Assembly: GCF_022829445.1 (NCBI RefSeq)
Contig: NZ_JAKSXY010000073.1
Span: 1-64,000 of the forward strand
Source: Methylobacterium sp. J-068
GTDB taxonomy: Bacteria > Pseudomonadota > Alphaproteobacteria > Rhizobiales > Beijerinckiaceae
Reading direction: 5' to 3'
Length of the DNA: 64,000 nucleotides
Below are positions 1-8,074 of this stretch, in pieces. The notes under the pieces are model-generated. The model had not been told where the DNA came from. It worked only from the letters and a program-made list of their open reading frames with translations, and did not search any database. The first letter of the stretch is position 1; each line of letters starts with the position of its first letter. The position numbers and the translations under genes were made by a program.

Positions 1-114
1 GGGGGGGGGGCGCGGCTGGGCAGGTCGTGCCCCGGAACCGGAATGGCGACGGCCGCGCTCCCGGCGCGGTCGCGGCCTTGACCCGATGCGCGCGGGCTCT
101 CATCCCCTTGCCGC

Positions 115-1368
115 ATGGACAGCCCGCGCACCCAACACCTCTGGCGGCCCTACACGCAGATGCGGGGCGCAGCCCCGCCGCTGGAGGCCGTGCGCACGCA
201 CGGGTCGCGCATCGTCCTCGCGGACGGCCGCGAACTGATCGACGGCATCGCCTCGTGGTGGACCGCCGCGCACGGCTACAACCATCCCCACATCCGGGCT
301 GCCGTGGCGGCCCAGCTGGAGACGATGCCGCACGTGATGTTCGGCGGCCTCACCCACGCCCCCGCCGAGCGGCTGGCGGCGCGGCTCGCGGCCCTGCTGC
401 CGGGCGATCTCGACCACGTGTTCTTCACCGATTCGGGCTCGGTGGCCGTCGAGGTCGCCCTGAAGATGGCGGTGCAGATGTGGATCAACCGGGGCGTCAC
501 CGGGCGCACCCGCATCCTGGCCTTCCGCGAGGGCTATCACGGCGACACCCTCGGGGCGATGTCGGTCTGCGATCCCGACGAGGGCATGCATCGGCGCTTC
601 GGCGCCTACCTGCCGGCCCAGGTCTTCTGCGACCTGCCGCGGACGGACGACGCGGCGTCCGCCCTCGATGCCCGCATGGCGGCCGAGCGCGGGACCCTAG
701 CGGCCGTGATCGTGGAGCCCCTCGTGCAGGGAGCCGGCGGCATGCGGATGCACCCGCCCGAGGTTCTGGCGACGATCGCCCGCCTCGCCAAGCGCCACGG
801 CCTGCCGCTCATCGCCGACGAGATCTTCACGGGGTTCGGGCGCACCGGGACCCTGTTCGCCTGCGAGCAGGCCGGCCTCGTGCCCGACATCCTGTGCCTG
901 TCGAAGGCACTGACGGGGGGGACGATGGCGCTGGCCGCCACGATCGCCACGCGCGCCGTGTTCGAGAGCTTCCTGTCCGACGATCCGGCCGCCGCCCTGA
1001 TGCACGGGCCGACCTTCATGGCGAACCCGCTCGCCTGCGCGGCGGCCGATGCCAGCCTCGACCTGTTCGCGCGGGAGCCGCGCCTGGAGCAGGCCGCCGC
1101 CATCGCGGCCGCCCTCGCGGACGGGCTCGAACCCCTGCGCGCCCTCCCCCACGTGGCCGACATCCGCGTCCTCGGCGCGATCGGCGCGGTCCAGTTCCGC
1201 CAGGCTCCCGACCTCTCCGACCTGAAGCGCCGCTTCCTCGCGCGCGGCACCTGGGTGCGGCCGTTCGGCGACATCGTCTATCTCACGCCCGCCCTCACCA
1301 TCGGGGCGGACGACCTCGCCCGGCTCCTCGACGCGATGCGCGCGGTGGTGAGCGAAACGGCCCCCTGA
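115..1368 (+). CDS. bioA: Adenosylmethionine-8-amino-7-oxononanoate aminotransferase
   Basis: PLP-dependent class III aminotransferase that uses S-adenosylmethionine to convert KAPA to DAPA in biotin synthesis. The 417-residue length fits the family. The N-terminal HLWRPYTQM motif and the substrate-pocket pair SWW (about residues 47-49) are typical of BioA. The PLP-binding lysine is K264 in the motif SKALTGG, and the cofactor-phosphate Thr lies in the HGPTFMANPLAC segment. The ATG at 115 matches the family N-terminus; no strong ribosome binding site is visible. The preceding bases up to the window edge hold no recognisable gene. The partner bioD lies about 19 kb away at 20207, so the biotin genes are dispersed here. 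Confidence 0.95.
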   Translation: MDSPRTQHLWRPYTQMRGAAPPLEAVRTHGSRIVLADGRELIDGIASWWTAAHGYNHPHIRAAVAAQLETMPHVMFGGLTHAPAERLAARLAALLPGDLDHVFFTDSGSVAVEVALKMAVQMWINRGVTGRTRILAFREGYHGDTLGAMSVCDPDEGMHRRFGAYLPAQVFCDLPRTDDAASALDARMAAERGTLAAVIVEPLVQGAGGMRMHPPEVLATIARLAKRHGLPLIADEIFTGFGRTGTLFACEQAGLVPDILCLSKALTGGTMALAATIATRAVFESFLSDDPAAALMHGPTFMANPLACAAADASLDLFAREPRLEQAAAIAAALADGLEPLRALPHVADIRVLGAIGAVQFRQAPDLSDLKRRFLARGTWVRPFGDIVYLTPALTIGADDLARLLDAMRAVVSETAP

Positions 1369-1536
1369 GCCCCGGCGCTCGCCTCACCGCCGGACCTTGC
1401 AACCTGCGCCCCCGTCGCTCGTTGGGATACGTGGCGCTGGCCCCGGGCCCGCGACCGCACGGTCACGGAGTTCGGGCTCCGTCCGGCGGTCGGGTCCGGA
1501 CGGCGCTCGCCGCCAAACGGGCTGGGAGGGTGCATC

Positions 1537-1926
1537 GTGGTGGATGAGGCGACGAACGCGAACGACGACCGGCCGGTGATTCTCCTGGTCGAGGACGAGG
1601 CCCTGACGATCATGGATCTCGGCGACGTGCTCGAGAACGGCGGCTACGAGACCGTGCAATGCGCGTCCGCCGAGCGCGCCCTCGGCATCATCGAGGCCCG
1701 TCCCGACATCTGCGGCCTCATCACCGACGTCGAATTGTCCGGCAAGACCAACGGCTTCGAACTCGCCACCGCCGTCTCGGAAGCGCGCCCCCGCCTGCCG
1801 ATCGTCATCGTCTCGGGCCGGGCCGCGCCCGACCCCGAGCGGATGCCGCCGGGCGCCCGCTTCATCTCCCGTCCCTGCACGGGCGAGGACATCCTCTCGC
1901 AGTTGAAGGGGCTGCTGCCCTGCTGA
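1537..1926 (+). CDS. Stand-alone response regulator receiver domain
   Basis: Single CheY-like receiver of 129 residues with no output domain. The acidic pocket is E19-D20 and the phospho-acceptor is D64 (motif LITDVELSG). The usual switch Ser/Thr is S93. The invariant Lys of receivers is replaced by Arg in SRP (R112). The GTG start follows a gggaggg ribosome binding site at about 1525-1531. It probably relays or titrates phosphate from a histidine kinase encoded elsewhere; no partner kinase is adjacent. The upstream bioA is in the same direction 168 bp away and looks unrelated. Confidence 0.85.
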   Translation: MVDEATNANDDRPVILLVEDEALTIMDLGDVLENGGYETVQCASAERALGIIEARPDICGLITDVELSGKTNGFELATAVSEARPRLPIVIVSGRAAPDPERMPPGARFISRPCTGEDILSQLKGLLPC

Positions 1927-1933
1927 GCGCAGA

Positions 1934-2839
1934 TCAGCGCGGCGGCGCGTCCTGCCGGCGCCACCAGGCCACGGTATCGTCGAGCCCCTCCGCCCATCCG
2001 TAGGCCGGACGAAAGCCGACCGCGTCGTTCAGGATGCGCGTCTCGGCCTCGATGACCGGCGGCTCGCCCGGGCCGAGCGGCCGCGCGCCGTAGATCAGCC
2101 GGTCGGCGCCCCCGATCCGCGCGGCCAGTCCGTCGAGGAGGGTCCGCACCGGAATCGCCGTGCCCGAGCCGATATTCACCGGCCCGGTCACGTCGCTCGC
2201 CAGAAGCGTGGCGAGGGCACCGGCCGCATCCGCGACGTGGAGATAATCCCGGCGCTGGTACCCGTCCGAGGTCGGGAACGGCGTGCCGGCCGTCAGGGCG
2301 CGGATCGCATCGGGAACGAGGCGCCCGCGCCGCTCGCCCGGTCCGTAGAGATAGAACAGGCGGCCCCAGGCAAGGCCGAGCCCCTGCGTGCCGGCATAGG
2401 CGGCCAGGATGCGGTGCGTGCCGTCCTTGGCCGCCCCGTAGAGGGTGGCGGGCCGGCAGGGCGTCGCCGCCTCGTCGAGGCGGGCCGCGCCCCACGCGTA
2501 CTCGGCGCAGGTGCCGATTCCGACGAACCGTCGTCCCCCTTGCGCCGCGAACAGCCGGGCGAGGTCGAGGCTGGCCGCGACCCAATCGAGATTGGCCGCG
2601 GAGGTCCAGTAGCGTCCGGGCTCGGCATCCCAGGCAAGGTGCAGCAGGTGGCTCGGCCGGACATGCGCGACCAGCGCGCGCCGCGCCTCCGGCACCAGCA
2701 GGTCGGCGGCGTGAAACCTCGCGCCGTCCCGGGGCGAGCGGCCGACGCCGTGAACCTCGAAACCGAGCGCCGCCAGGGCCGGCACGACGTGGCGGCCGAC
2801 GAAACCGGTCGCGCCGGTGACGAGGACGCGGTGTGTCAC
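1934..2839 (-). CDS. NAD-dependent epimerase/dehydratase (extended SDR), nucleotide-sugar reductase
   Basis: Extended short-chain dehydrogenase of 301 residues. The dinucleotide-binding motif GATGFVG is at residues 9-15 (G9, G12, G15). The catalytic YxxxK is Y134/K138, with T110 as the likely third catalytic residue. The C-terminal half carries the usual sugar-nucleotide SDR features, such as RRDYLHVxD and the VNIGSG segment. The GTG start at 2839 overlaps the stop of the upstream epimerase gene (GTGA), so the two are translationally coupled. As the last gene of the CDP-sugar cassette it probably reduces or epimerises the 4-keto group of the final sugar; the exact stereochemistry cannot be read from sequence. 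Confidence 0.85.
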   Translation of the reverse strand: MTHRVLVTGATGFVGRHVVPALAALGFEVHGVGRSPRDGARFHAADLLVPEARRALVAHVRPSHLLHLAWDAEPGRYWTSAANLDWVAASLDLARLFAAQGGRRFVGIGTCAEYAWGAARLDEAATPCRPATLYGAAKDGTHRILAAYAGTQGLGLAWGRLFYLYGPGERRGRLVPDAIRALTAGTPFPTSDGYQRRDYLHVADAAGALATLLASDVTGPVNIGSGTAIPVRTLLDGLAARIGGADRLIYGARPLGPGEPPVIEAETRILNDAVGFRPAYGWAEGLDDTVAWWRRQDAPPR

Positions 2840-3366
2840 GCCACCCAATCCGGATAGGCGAGGTCGCGCTCGGCGATCACCGTGACGGGTTCCGGCCAAG
2901 TGACGTCGAGGGCCGGGTCGTTCCAGCGCAGGCCGCGCGCGCTACCGGCGACGTAGGGGCGGTCGATCATGTAGAGCACCTCCGCCCCGTCGCCGAGCGC
3001 CTGGAACCCGTGCGCGAACCCGGCCGGAACGTAGAGGGCGTGCCGGTTGGCGGCGCTGAGTTCGGCCCCGTAACTCCGGAGATAGGTCGGGGAATCCGGC
3101 CGCAGGTCGACGACGACGTCGTGGATCGCACCCGCCGTGCAGCGCACGAGCTTGGTCTCCGCGTGCGGCTCGGCCGAGAAGTGCAGGCCCCGCACGGTGC
3201 CGCGCCTGGCATTGTACGAGATGCTGGACTGGCTGAACCCACCGATCAGCCCATGCGCGGCGAAATCCTGCGCGCAGGCGGTGCGGGCGAAGAACCCGCG
3301 CGCATCGGCGTGGGGTTCCGGAGCGACGCGGAAGGCGCCGGCGAGCGGGAGGGCCTCGAAGCGCAT
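2836..3366 (-). CDS. dTDP-4-dehydrorhamnose 3,5-epimerase-like protein (RmlC family)
   Basis: Cupin-fold sugar epimerase, 176 residues, close to the usual RmlC length. It has the hallmark RGLH motif with catalytic base H62, K72 in the ETKLVRC segment, and Y133 in the LYMIDRPY segment as candidate acid. RmlC-type enzymes epimerise C3 and/or C5 of 4-keto-6-deoxy nucleotide sugars. Because the neighbouring dehydratase is the CDP-glucose type, the substrate here is more likely a CDP-4-keto-6-deoxyhexose than dTDP-4-keto-rhamnose. It ends in a 4-bp overlap with the downstream SDR and starts only 4 bp after the C-methyltransferase stop. Confidence 0.87.
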   Translation of the reverse strand: MRFEALPLAGAFRVAPEPHADARGFFARTACAQDFAAHGLIGGFSQSSISYNARRGTVRGLHFSAEPHAETKLVRCTAGAIHDVVVDLRPDSPTYLRSYGAELSAANRHALYVPAGFAHGFQALGDGAEVLYMIDRPYVAGSARGLRWNDPALDVTWPEPVTVIAERDLAYPDWVA

Positions 3367-3370
3367 GGGG

Positions 3371-4630
3371 TCAGAACACCGTCAGGCGCGGGATCGCGGT
3401 GACGAAGCGTCCTCCCCAGGCACGGATCGCCGCCATCTCGGACGCGATCTCGTCCTTCAGGTTCCAGGGCAGGATGAGGACGTAATCCGGCCGCAGCGCC
3501 AGCAGCGCGTCCGGCGCGACCACCGGGATGCGGCTGCCGGGCAGAAGCGTGCCCTGCTTGTGCGGCGAGCGGTCCGCCACCGCCCGCACCAGTTCGGGGC
3601 CGATGCCGCAGTAATTGAGGAAGGTGTTGCCCTTGGCCGCCGCCCCGTAGGCGCAGACCGTCTCCCCCGTCAGGCGCAGATCCGCCAGGAAGGCGAGCGT
3701 GGCGCACTTGATGGCGACCACGTCCTCGGCGAAAGCGGCGTAGCCTGCGGGCTCGAACAGGCCGCCGGCGCGCTCCTGCGCCAGCACCCGCGCGACCGCC
3801 GGGGTCGCCGGGTGGGCCGCCGAGGCGTGGCAGGCGAAGACCCGCAGCGAGCCGCCATGGGTCGGCCAGACCTCGACGTCGAACACCCGCAGGCCGTGCG
3901 CCTCCAGGATGCCCGAGACGACGCCGAGGGAGAGGTACGAGAAGTGCTCGTGGTAGATCGTGTCGAACTGGCGCTGCTCGATCATCCGCAGGAGGTGCGG
4001 GAATTCGAAGGTGGCGACGCCGTCCGCCTTCAGGAGAATTCGGAACCCCTCCACGAAGTCGTGGATGTCGGGCACGTGGGCGAGCACGTTGTTGGCCGCC
4101 ATCAGGTCGGCCGCATGCCCCGCCGCCGTCAGGCGGCGGGCGGTCTCGGCGCCGAAGAACGCCACCTCGGTGGGAATGCCGCGCGCCCGCGCCACCGCCG
4201 CCACGTTAGCGGCCGGCTCGACCCCGAGCGCCGGGATGCCGCGCGCGACGACGTATTGCAGCAGGTAGCCATCGTTGCTCGCGACCTCCACAACTCGGCT
4301 TCCGGGGCCGAGGCCGAAGCGCGCCTGCATGGCCGCGACGTAGGCCTCGGCATGCGCCAGCCAGCCCGCCGAGAAGCCGGAGAAGTAGGCGTAATCCGAG
4401 AAGATCGCTTCCGCCGTCTCGAAGGCCTCCAGCTGCACGAGGTAGCAGGCCTCGCAGACATAGGCGTGGAGGGGGTGGAACATCTCGCCCCGGTGCGCGC
4501 GGTCCGCCGGCACGTAGGCGTTGGCCAGCGGCGAGAGGCCGAGATCGGCCACGCTCCGGTGCAGGGAGGCGCCGCAGGCGCGGCAAGGACGATCTCCGGA
4601 GGAGGAGCGGGTTCCGGTCACGCCTGTCAC
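3371..4630 (-). CDS. SAM-dependent sugar C-methyltransferase (NovU/TylCIII type)
   Basis: Three-part sugar C-methyltransferase of 419 residues. The N-terminal zinc-binding domain has two CxxC pairs (C16/C19 and C59/C62). The SAM fold follows with the glycine-poor motif I VVEVASNDGYLL at about 113-124. The C-terminal domain has the GAAAKGNTFLNY signature seen in the TylCIII/NovU group. Known members transfer a methyl group to C3 or C5 of 4-keto deoxy nucleotide sugars. The GTG at 4630 is chosen because it overlaps the rfbG stop in a GTGA junction; the reading frame stays open further upstream, but that part is antisense-like shadow. Position between dehydratase and epimerase indicates a branched-chain CDP-sugar. 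Confidence 0.88.
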   Translation of the reverse strand: MTGVTGTRSSSGDRPCRACGASLHRSVADLGLSPLANAYVPADRAHRGEMFHPLHAYVCEACYLVQLEAFETAEAIFSDYAYFSGFSAGWLAHAEAYVAAMQARFGLGPGSRVVEVASNDGYLLQYVVARGIPALGVEPAANVAAVARARGIPTEVAFFGAETARRLTAAGHAADLMAANNVLAHVPDIHDFVEGFRILLKADGVATFEFPHLLRMIEQRQFDTIYHEHFSYLSLGVVSGILEAHGLRVFDVEVWPTHGGSLRVFACHASAAHPATPAVARVLAQERAGGLFEPAGYAAFAEDVVAIKCATLAFLADLRLTGETVCAYGAAAKGNTFLNYCGIGPELVRAVADRSPHKQGTLLPGSRIPVVAPDALLALRPDYVLILPWNLKDEIASEMAAIRAWGGRFVTAIPRLTVF

Positions 4631-5733
4631 GCTCCGAGGGCTTCGTAGGCGCCGATCTGCGCCAGGGTGAGGTCGCGGGCCGAGGCGCCGCTGGCCTCGG
4701 CCCGGTGCCAGGCGGCGGTCCAGGCCAGGGCGGCGTCGAGGCGCAGGCGCCGGTCCCAGGCGAGATAGGCGCGGGCCTTGGCGGCATCGACCTTGAGGAA
4801 GGTCGCCTCGTGCGGGTGGATGGCGTCGGAGAGGTGCCAGAGGGCGTCCGCCCCCCAGGCCTGGGCGAGTTCGTCGACGATATGGGCCACGGGCCGGCAA
4901 TCCTCGTCCGCCGGTCCGAAATTCCAGGCCTCGGCGTAGCGGGCGCCGTCCGCGCCGGCCAGGCACTCGGCGAGGCGGAGATAGCCGCTCAGGGGTTCGA
5001 GCACGTGCTGCCAGGGCCGGGTCGCGTGGGGCGCGCGGATCTCGACGGAGTCGCCGCGCGCGAAGGCCCGGACGATGTCGGGCACCAGCCGGTCCTCCGA
5101 CCAGTCGCCGCCGCCGATGACGTTGCCCGCCCGCGCGGTGGCGACCCGGCAGTCCCGCTCCGCCAGGAACGCGGCGCGGTAGGCGCCGGCCACCAGCTCC
5201 GCGCAGGCCTTGGAACTGCTGTAGGGGTCGTGTCCCCCCAGGGCCTCGGTCTCGCGGTAGCCGTAGGGCCATTCGCGATTCGCGTAGGCCTTGTCGCTCG
5301 TCACCACCACGACGGCCCGCACGGAGGGCGTCGCCCGCACCGCCTCCAGCACGTGGGCGGTGCCCATCACGTTGGTGGCGTAGGTGCCGAGCGGGTCGCG
5401 GTAGGAGGCCCGCACCAGGGCCTGGGCCGCCATGTGGAGGACGATCTCCGGGTTCGTGGCGGCAAGGCACGCGCGCACCGCATCGGCGTCGCGGATGTCG
5501 GCGAGGTGCGAGTCCAGGCCGGCCCCGACCATTGCCGCCTCGAACAGGTTCGGCGTCCCCTCCGGGGCCAGCGACAGCCCGCTCACCCGCGCGCCCAGGC
5601 GCTCCAGCCAGAGGCAGAGCCAGCCGCCCTTGAAGCCGGTATGCCCGGTGACCAGCACCCGCCGCCCGGCCCAGAAGGCGGGATCGGGATTCGCGTCGCG
5701 GCTGCGCGGCAGGGGAAAGGGCGAGGGCTGCAC
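4627..5733 (-). CDS. rfbG: CDP-glucose 4,6-dehydratase
   Basis: Extended SDR, 368 residues, converting CDP-D-glucose to CDP-4-keto-6-deoxy-D-glucose. The nucleotide-binding motif VTGHTGFKGGW (residues 28-38) is characteristic of the CDP-glucose dehydratase subgroup. TSDKAY (145-150) and YSSSK with Y171/K175 form the active site, and GNVIGGGDW follows. It lies 24 bp downstream of the cytidylyltransferase gene that makes its substrate and overlaps the C-methyltransferase start by 4 bp, so the five minus-strand genes from 6525 to 1934 look like one operon. Confidence 0.93.
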   Translation of the reverse strand: MQPSPFPLPRSRDANPDPAFWAGRRVLVTGHTGFKGGWLCLWLERLGARVSGLSLAPEGTPNLFEAAMVGAGLDSHLADIRDADAVRACLAATNPEIVLHMAAQALVRASYRDPLGTYATNVMGTAHVLEAVRATPSVRAVVVVTSDKAYANREWPYGYRETEALGGHDPYSSSKACAELVAGAYRAAFLAERDCRVATARAGNVIGGGDWSEDRLVPDIVRAFARGDSVEIRAPHATRPWQHVLEPLSGYLRLAECLAGADGARYAEAWNFGPADEDCRPVAHIVDELAQAWGADALWHLSDAIHPHEATFLKVDAAKARAYLAWDRRLRLDAALAWTAAWHRAEASGASARDLTLAQIGAYEALGA

Positions 5734-5757
5734 GCTGTCAACGATCTCCGCTGGGGG

Positions 5758-6525
5758 TCACCAGCACTTCCAGGGCGGCGCCTCGCCGGCCCAGAGCGCT
5801 TCGAGATGGTTCTTGTCGCGCAGGGTGTCCATCGCCTGCCAGAAGCCGGAATGCACGAAGGCCGCGAGCTGACCCTCGCGGGCGAGGCTCTCCAGCGGCT
5901 CGGCTTCCCACACGGTGGCGTCGCCCTCGATCCGGTCGAGCACGCGCGGCGAGAGCACAAAGAAGCCGCCGTTGATCGTCGCCCCGTCCCCGGCGGGTTT
6001 TTCGCGGAAGTTGCGCACGCAGCCCCCTTCGAGTTCGAGGGCGCCGAAGCGGCCGGGCGGCGTCACCGCCGTCAGGGTCGCGAGCTTGCCGTGCGCGCGG
6101 TGGAAGGCGGCGAGCGCCGTCAGGTCCACGTCGGCGACGCCGTCGCCGTAGGTCATGAAGAAGTCCTCGTCGCCGAGATAGTCCCGCACCCGCTTCAGGC
6201 GCCCGCCCGTCATCGTGGTCTCGCCGGTCTCGATCAGCGAGACCCGCCAGTCCTCGGCGGTGCTGCGGTGGAAATCGACGTGGCCGCGCCCGACGTCGAC
6301 GGTGACGTCGGAGAGGTGCAGGCGGTAGTTCAGGAAGAACTCCTTGATGACGTAGCCCTTGTAGCCGAGGCAGATCACGAACTCGCGCACCCCGTGGGCG
6401 GCGAAGATCTGCATGATGTGCCAGAGGATCGGCCGGCCGCCGATCTCCAGCATGGGCTTGGGGCGCGTCACCGTCTCCTCGGAGAGGCGCGTGCCGAGAC
6501 CGCCTGCGAGGATGACTGCCTTCAT
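5758..6525 (-). CDS. rfbF: Glucose-1-phosphate cytidylyltransferase
   Basis: Nucleotidyltransferase of 255 residues, the usual RfbF length, making CDP-glucose from CTP and glucose-1-phosphate. The N-terminus shows the family signature LAGGLGTRLSEET, then RPKPMLEIGG with the catalytic-site lysine, and a GDGVADVD metal/sugar motif in the middle. The ATG at 6525 is preceded by AGGA at a suitable distance. It is the first gene of the minus-strand cassette and faces a 340-bp divergent region shared with the sugE-like gene. Confidence 0.93.
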   Translation of the reverse strand: MKAVILAGGLGTRLSEETVTRPKPMLEIGGRPILWHIMQIFAAHGVREFVICLGYKGYVIKEFFLNYRLHLSDVTVDVGRGHVDFHRSTAEDWRVSLIETGETTMTGGRLKRVRDYLGDEDFFMTYGDGVADVDLTALAAFHRAHGKLATLTAVTPPGRFGALELEGGCVRNFREKPAGDGATINGGFFVLSPRVLDRIEGDATVWEAEPLESLAREGQLAAFVHSGFWQAMDTLRDKNHLEALWAGEAPPWKCW

Positions 6526-6865
6526 GGGTGTCCTGAAGTCCGAGCGGCGTCCGTCCCGCGCGCCGCCCGGGATCGCTCAAGGGTGGACGTGGGTTTTCGA
6601 ACGCGATCCGCGTTTCCGGCGAAACAACCGAGTCCGAGCCCGCAAGGCTTAAGCGAGGGGGTCGGCTTCGTCCAGGCAGGCCCGCGCACCGGTCCGCGCG
6701 GCAAAGCCCGGATGCAGGACCCGGAACGGGACCGCGGCCCCCGCTCCGAGGGGCGGTTGACCGGCGCGAAGCCTCCGTCTACCCGGCCCCGGCGAGGCCA
6801 CGTCCTCCCCCCCGCCCGCGCGGGGCAGAAGTCCGGGACGGCCCGGCCCTTTCAGGAGGGCTTCC
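6526..6865. other. Divergent intergenic region between rfbF and the SugE-like gene
   Basis: About 340 bp without a credible gene; the reading frames crossing it are low-complexity Pro/Arg/Gly translations. It must hold the promoters of the minus-strand sugar cassette and of the plus-strand SMR transporter. The only recognisable structure is a small ACGG-loop hairpin at 6833-6846 just before the transporter ribosome binding site, listed separately. Confidence 0.5.
6833..6846 (+). promoter_or_regulatory. Possible half of a guanidine-II (mini-ykkC) riboswitch
   Basis: Hairpin CCGGG-ACGG-CCCGG, a five-pair stem closed by an ACGG tetraloop, placed 6 bases before the AGGAGG ribosome binding site of a SugE/Gdx-type gene. 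Guanidine-II riboswitches consist of two such hairpins with ACGR loops next to the ribosome binding site and often control guanidinium exporters. I could not find a proper second ACGR hairpin upstream; the nearest candidate (about 6793-6807) has an ACGT loop. This is therefore a weak call. Confidence 0.25.
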
Positions 6866-7186
6866 GTGGCCTGGATCATCCTCGTCGCCGCCGGCATGCT
6901 CGAAGTCGTCTGGGCCTACGCCATGAAGCAATCCGACGGCTTCACGCGGCCCTGGCCGACCGCGATCATGGCCGTGGCGATGCTGGGCAGCGTCGGCCTG
7001 CTGGCGCTGGCCATGCGGACGCTGCCCCTGGGCACCGCCTACACGATCTGGACGGGCATCGGCGCCGTCGGCGCGTTCCTCGTGGGCATCGGCGTGCTCG
7101 GAGAACAGGCGAGCCCGGCGCGCCTCGTCGCGGCCGGCCTGATCGTCTCCGGCCTCGTCCTGATGAAGCTGTCGAGCCCGCACTGA
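6866..7186 (+). CDS. SMR-family transporter, SugE/Gdx (guanidinium exporter) type
   Basis: Small multidrug resistance protein, 106 residues and four predicted membrane helices. It starts MAWIIL and carries the essential membrane Glu at E13, followed by VVWA, as in SugE/Gdx rather than EmrE. The GTAYTIWTGIGAVGAF segment is the Gdx signature. Gdx proteins exchange guanidinium for protons; some relatives export quaternary ammonium compounds. The GTG start is set by a strong AGGAGG upstream. A possible guanidine-II-like hairpin precedes it. Confidence 0.85.
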   Translation: MAWIILVAAGMLEVVWAYAMKQSDGFTRPWPTAIMAVAMLGSVGLLALAMRTLPLGTAYTIWTGIGAVGAFLVGIGVLGEQASPARLVAAGLIVSGLVLMKLSSPH

Positions 7187-7388
7187 GCCGCCGTACGGGC
7201 GAATCGGCTCGGGCGCGCTCCCGCCCCGAAACGCCCCCCGATCCGCCTCTGTCATCTCAGCTTCACACGCACGGCCCATGCCCCTTGGCAAGAGTCCCGT
7301 GACAAACGCGCCACCTTGCCGGTGGATGCGGCGGGAAGGACCGCGCGGGCGCATCGCCCGTGCGCTATCGTGTCGAAGAGGGCGGACA

Positions 7389-8030
7389 ATGCGGGCGGAC
7401 GAGCGCATGGAGGCCGAACCCGGCGAGGGCCTGGCTCGCGCCGCGATGGCCGCGCGCGCCGGGGCGAAGGATGATCGGGAGCCCGAGCCGAACATGAGCA
7501 AGTCCGACAAGCGCCTGCGTCCGCCCGGCTCCAAGAGCGTGGGCTGGGCCCTGGTGCAGGCCGCGCGTCTTCACCGCTCCCGCGTCGGCGACCGGCTGGC
7601 CACCCTGGATCTCTTCGCCGGCCAGGAACAGGTGGTGCAGGCGCTCGCCGCGGCCGGCACCATGACGATGGGCGACCTCGCCGCGACCCTGCGGGTGCGC
7701 CCACCCACCGCCTCGAAGACCATCTCGCGGCTGGCGGCACTCGGTTTCGTCGAGCGCCGGGCCGAGGCGGGCGACGGCCGCATCGTGCGCGTGCGCCTTA
7801 CCGAGACGGGGCTGGCCAAGGCCGCCGCCATCGAGCGGATCTGGGACGAGGTCGAGGCCGAACTCCTCGACGGGTTCGACGGCAAGGAGAAGCGCCGCCT
7901 GCGCAAGCTGCTGCGCAAGGCGGCCCGCAACCTCGCCGAGGTCTCCGGTGTCACCGGCCACGAGGTCGAGGGCGATTCCGAGATGGACGAGGACGAGCCC
8001 GACACCCTCGCGGTGCCGGAGGCGCTGTAG
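7389..8030 (+). CDS. MarR-family transcriptional regulator
   Basis: Winged-helix regulator of 213 residues. The DNA-binding region is clear in the middle: the TMTMGDLAATL helix, the recognition helix RPPTASKTISRLAALGFV, and a DGRIVRVRLTETG wing. A long helical C-terminus ends in an acidic tail (EGDSEMDEDEPD). The ATG at 7389 has a gagggcgg ribosome binding site; an internal ATG at 7494 would give a shorter 178-residue protein closer to typical MarR length. The gene follows the SMR transporter in the same direction and could control it, but the sequence gives no direct link. Confidence 0.8.
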   Translation: MRADERMEAEPGEGLARAAMAARAGAKDDREPEPNMSKSDKRLRPPGSKSVGWALVQAARLHRSRVGDRLATLDLFAGQEQVVQALAAAGTMTMGDLAATLRVRPPTASKTISRLAALGFVERRAEAGDGRIVRVRLTETGLAKAAAIERIWDEVEAELLDGFDGKEKRRLRKLLRKAARNLAEVSGVTGHEVEGDSEMDEDEPDTLAVPEAL

Positions 8031-8074
8031 CGCATCGGGCGAAGCCTCGAGACGGCGGATCGCCCGGGGTCCGA

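Noticed and set aside
1..10. Run of ten G at the window start
   Set aside because: Could be a real homopolymer, but it stands at the window edge in very GC-rich DNA and nothing else supports a functional element.
6526..6865. Full guanidine-I (ykkC) riboswitch before sugE
   Set aside because: None of the conserved ykkC segments could be found; only the single ACGG hairpin remained as a weak candidate.
4705..7302. Plus-strand frame of 865 codons across rfbG, rfbF and sugE
   Set aside because: No motif, no ribosome binding site, and it lies antisense to well-recognised genes.
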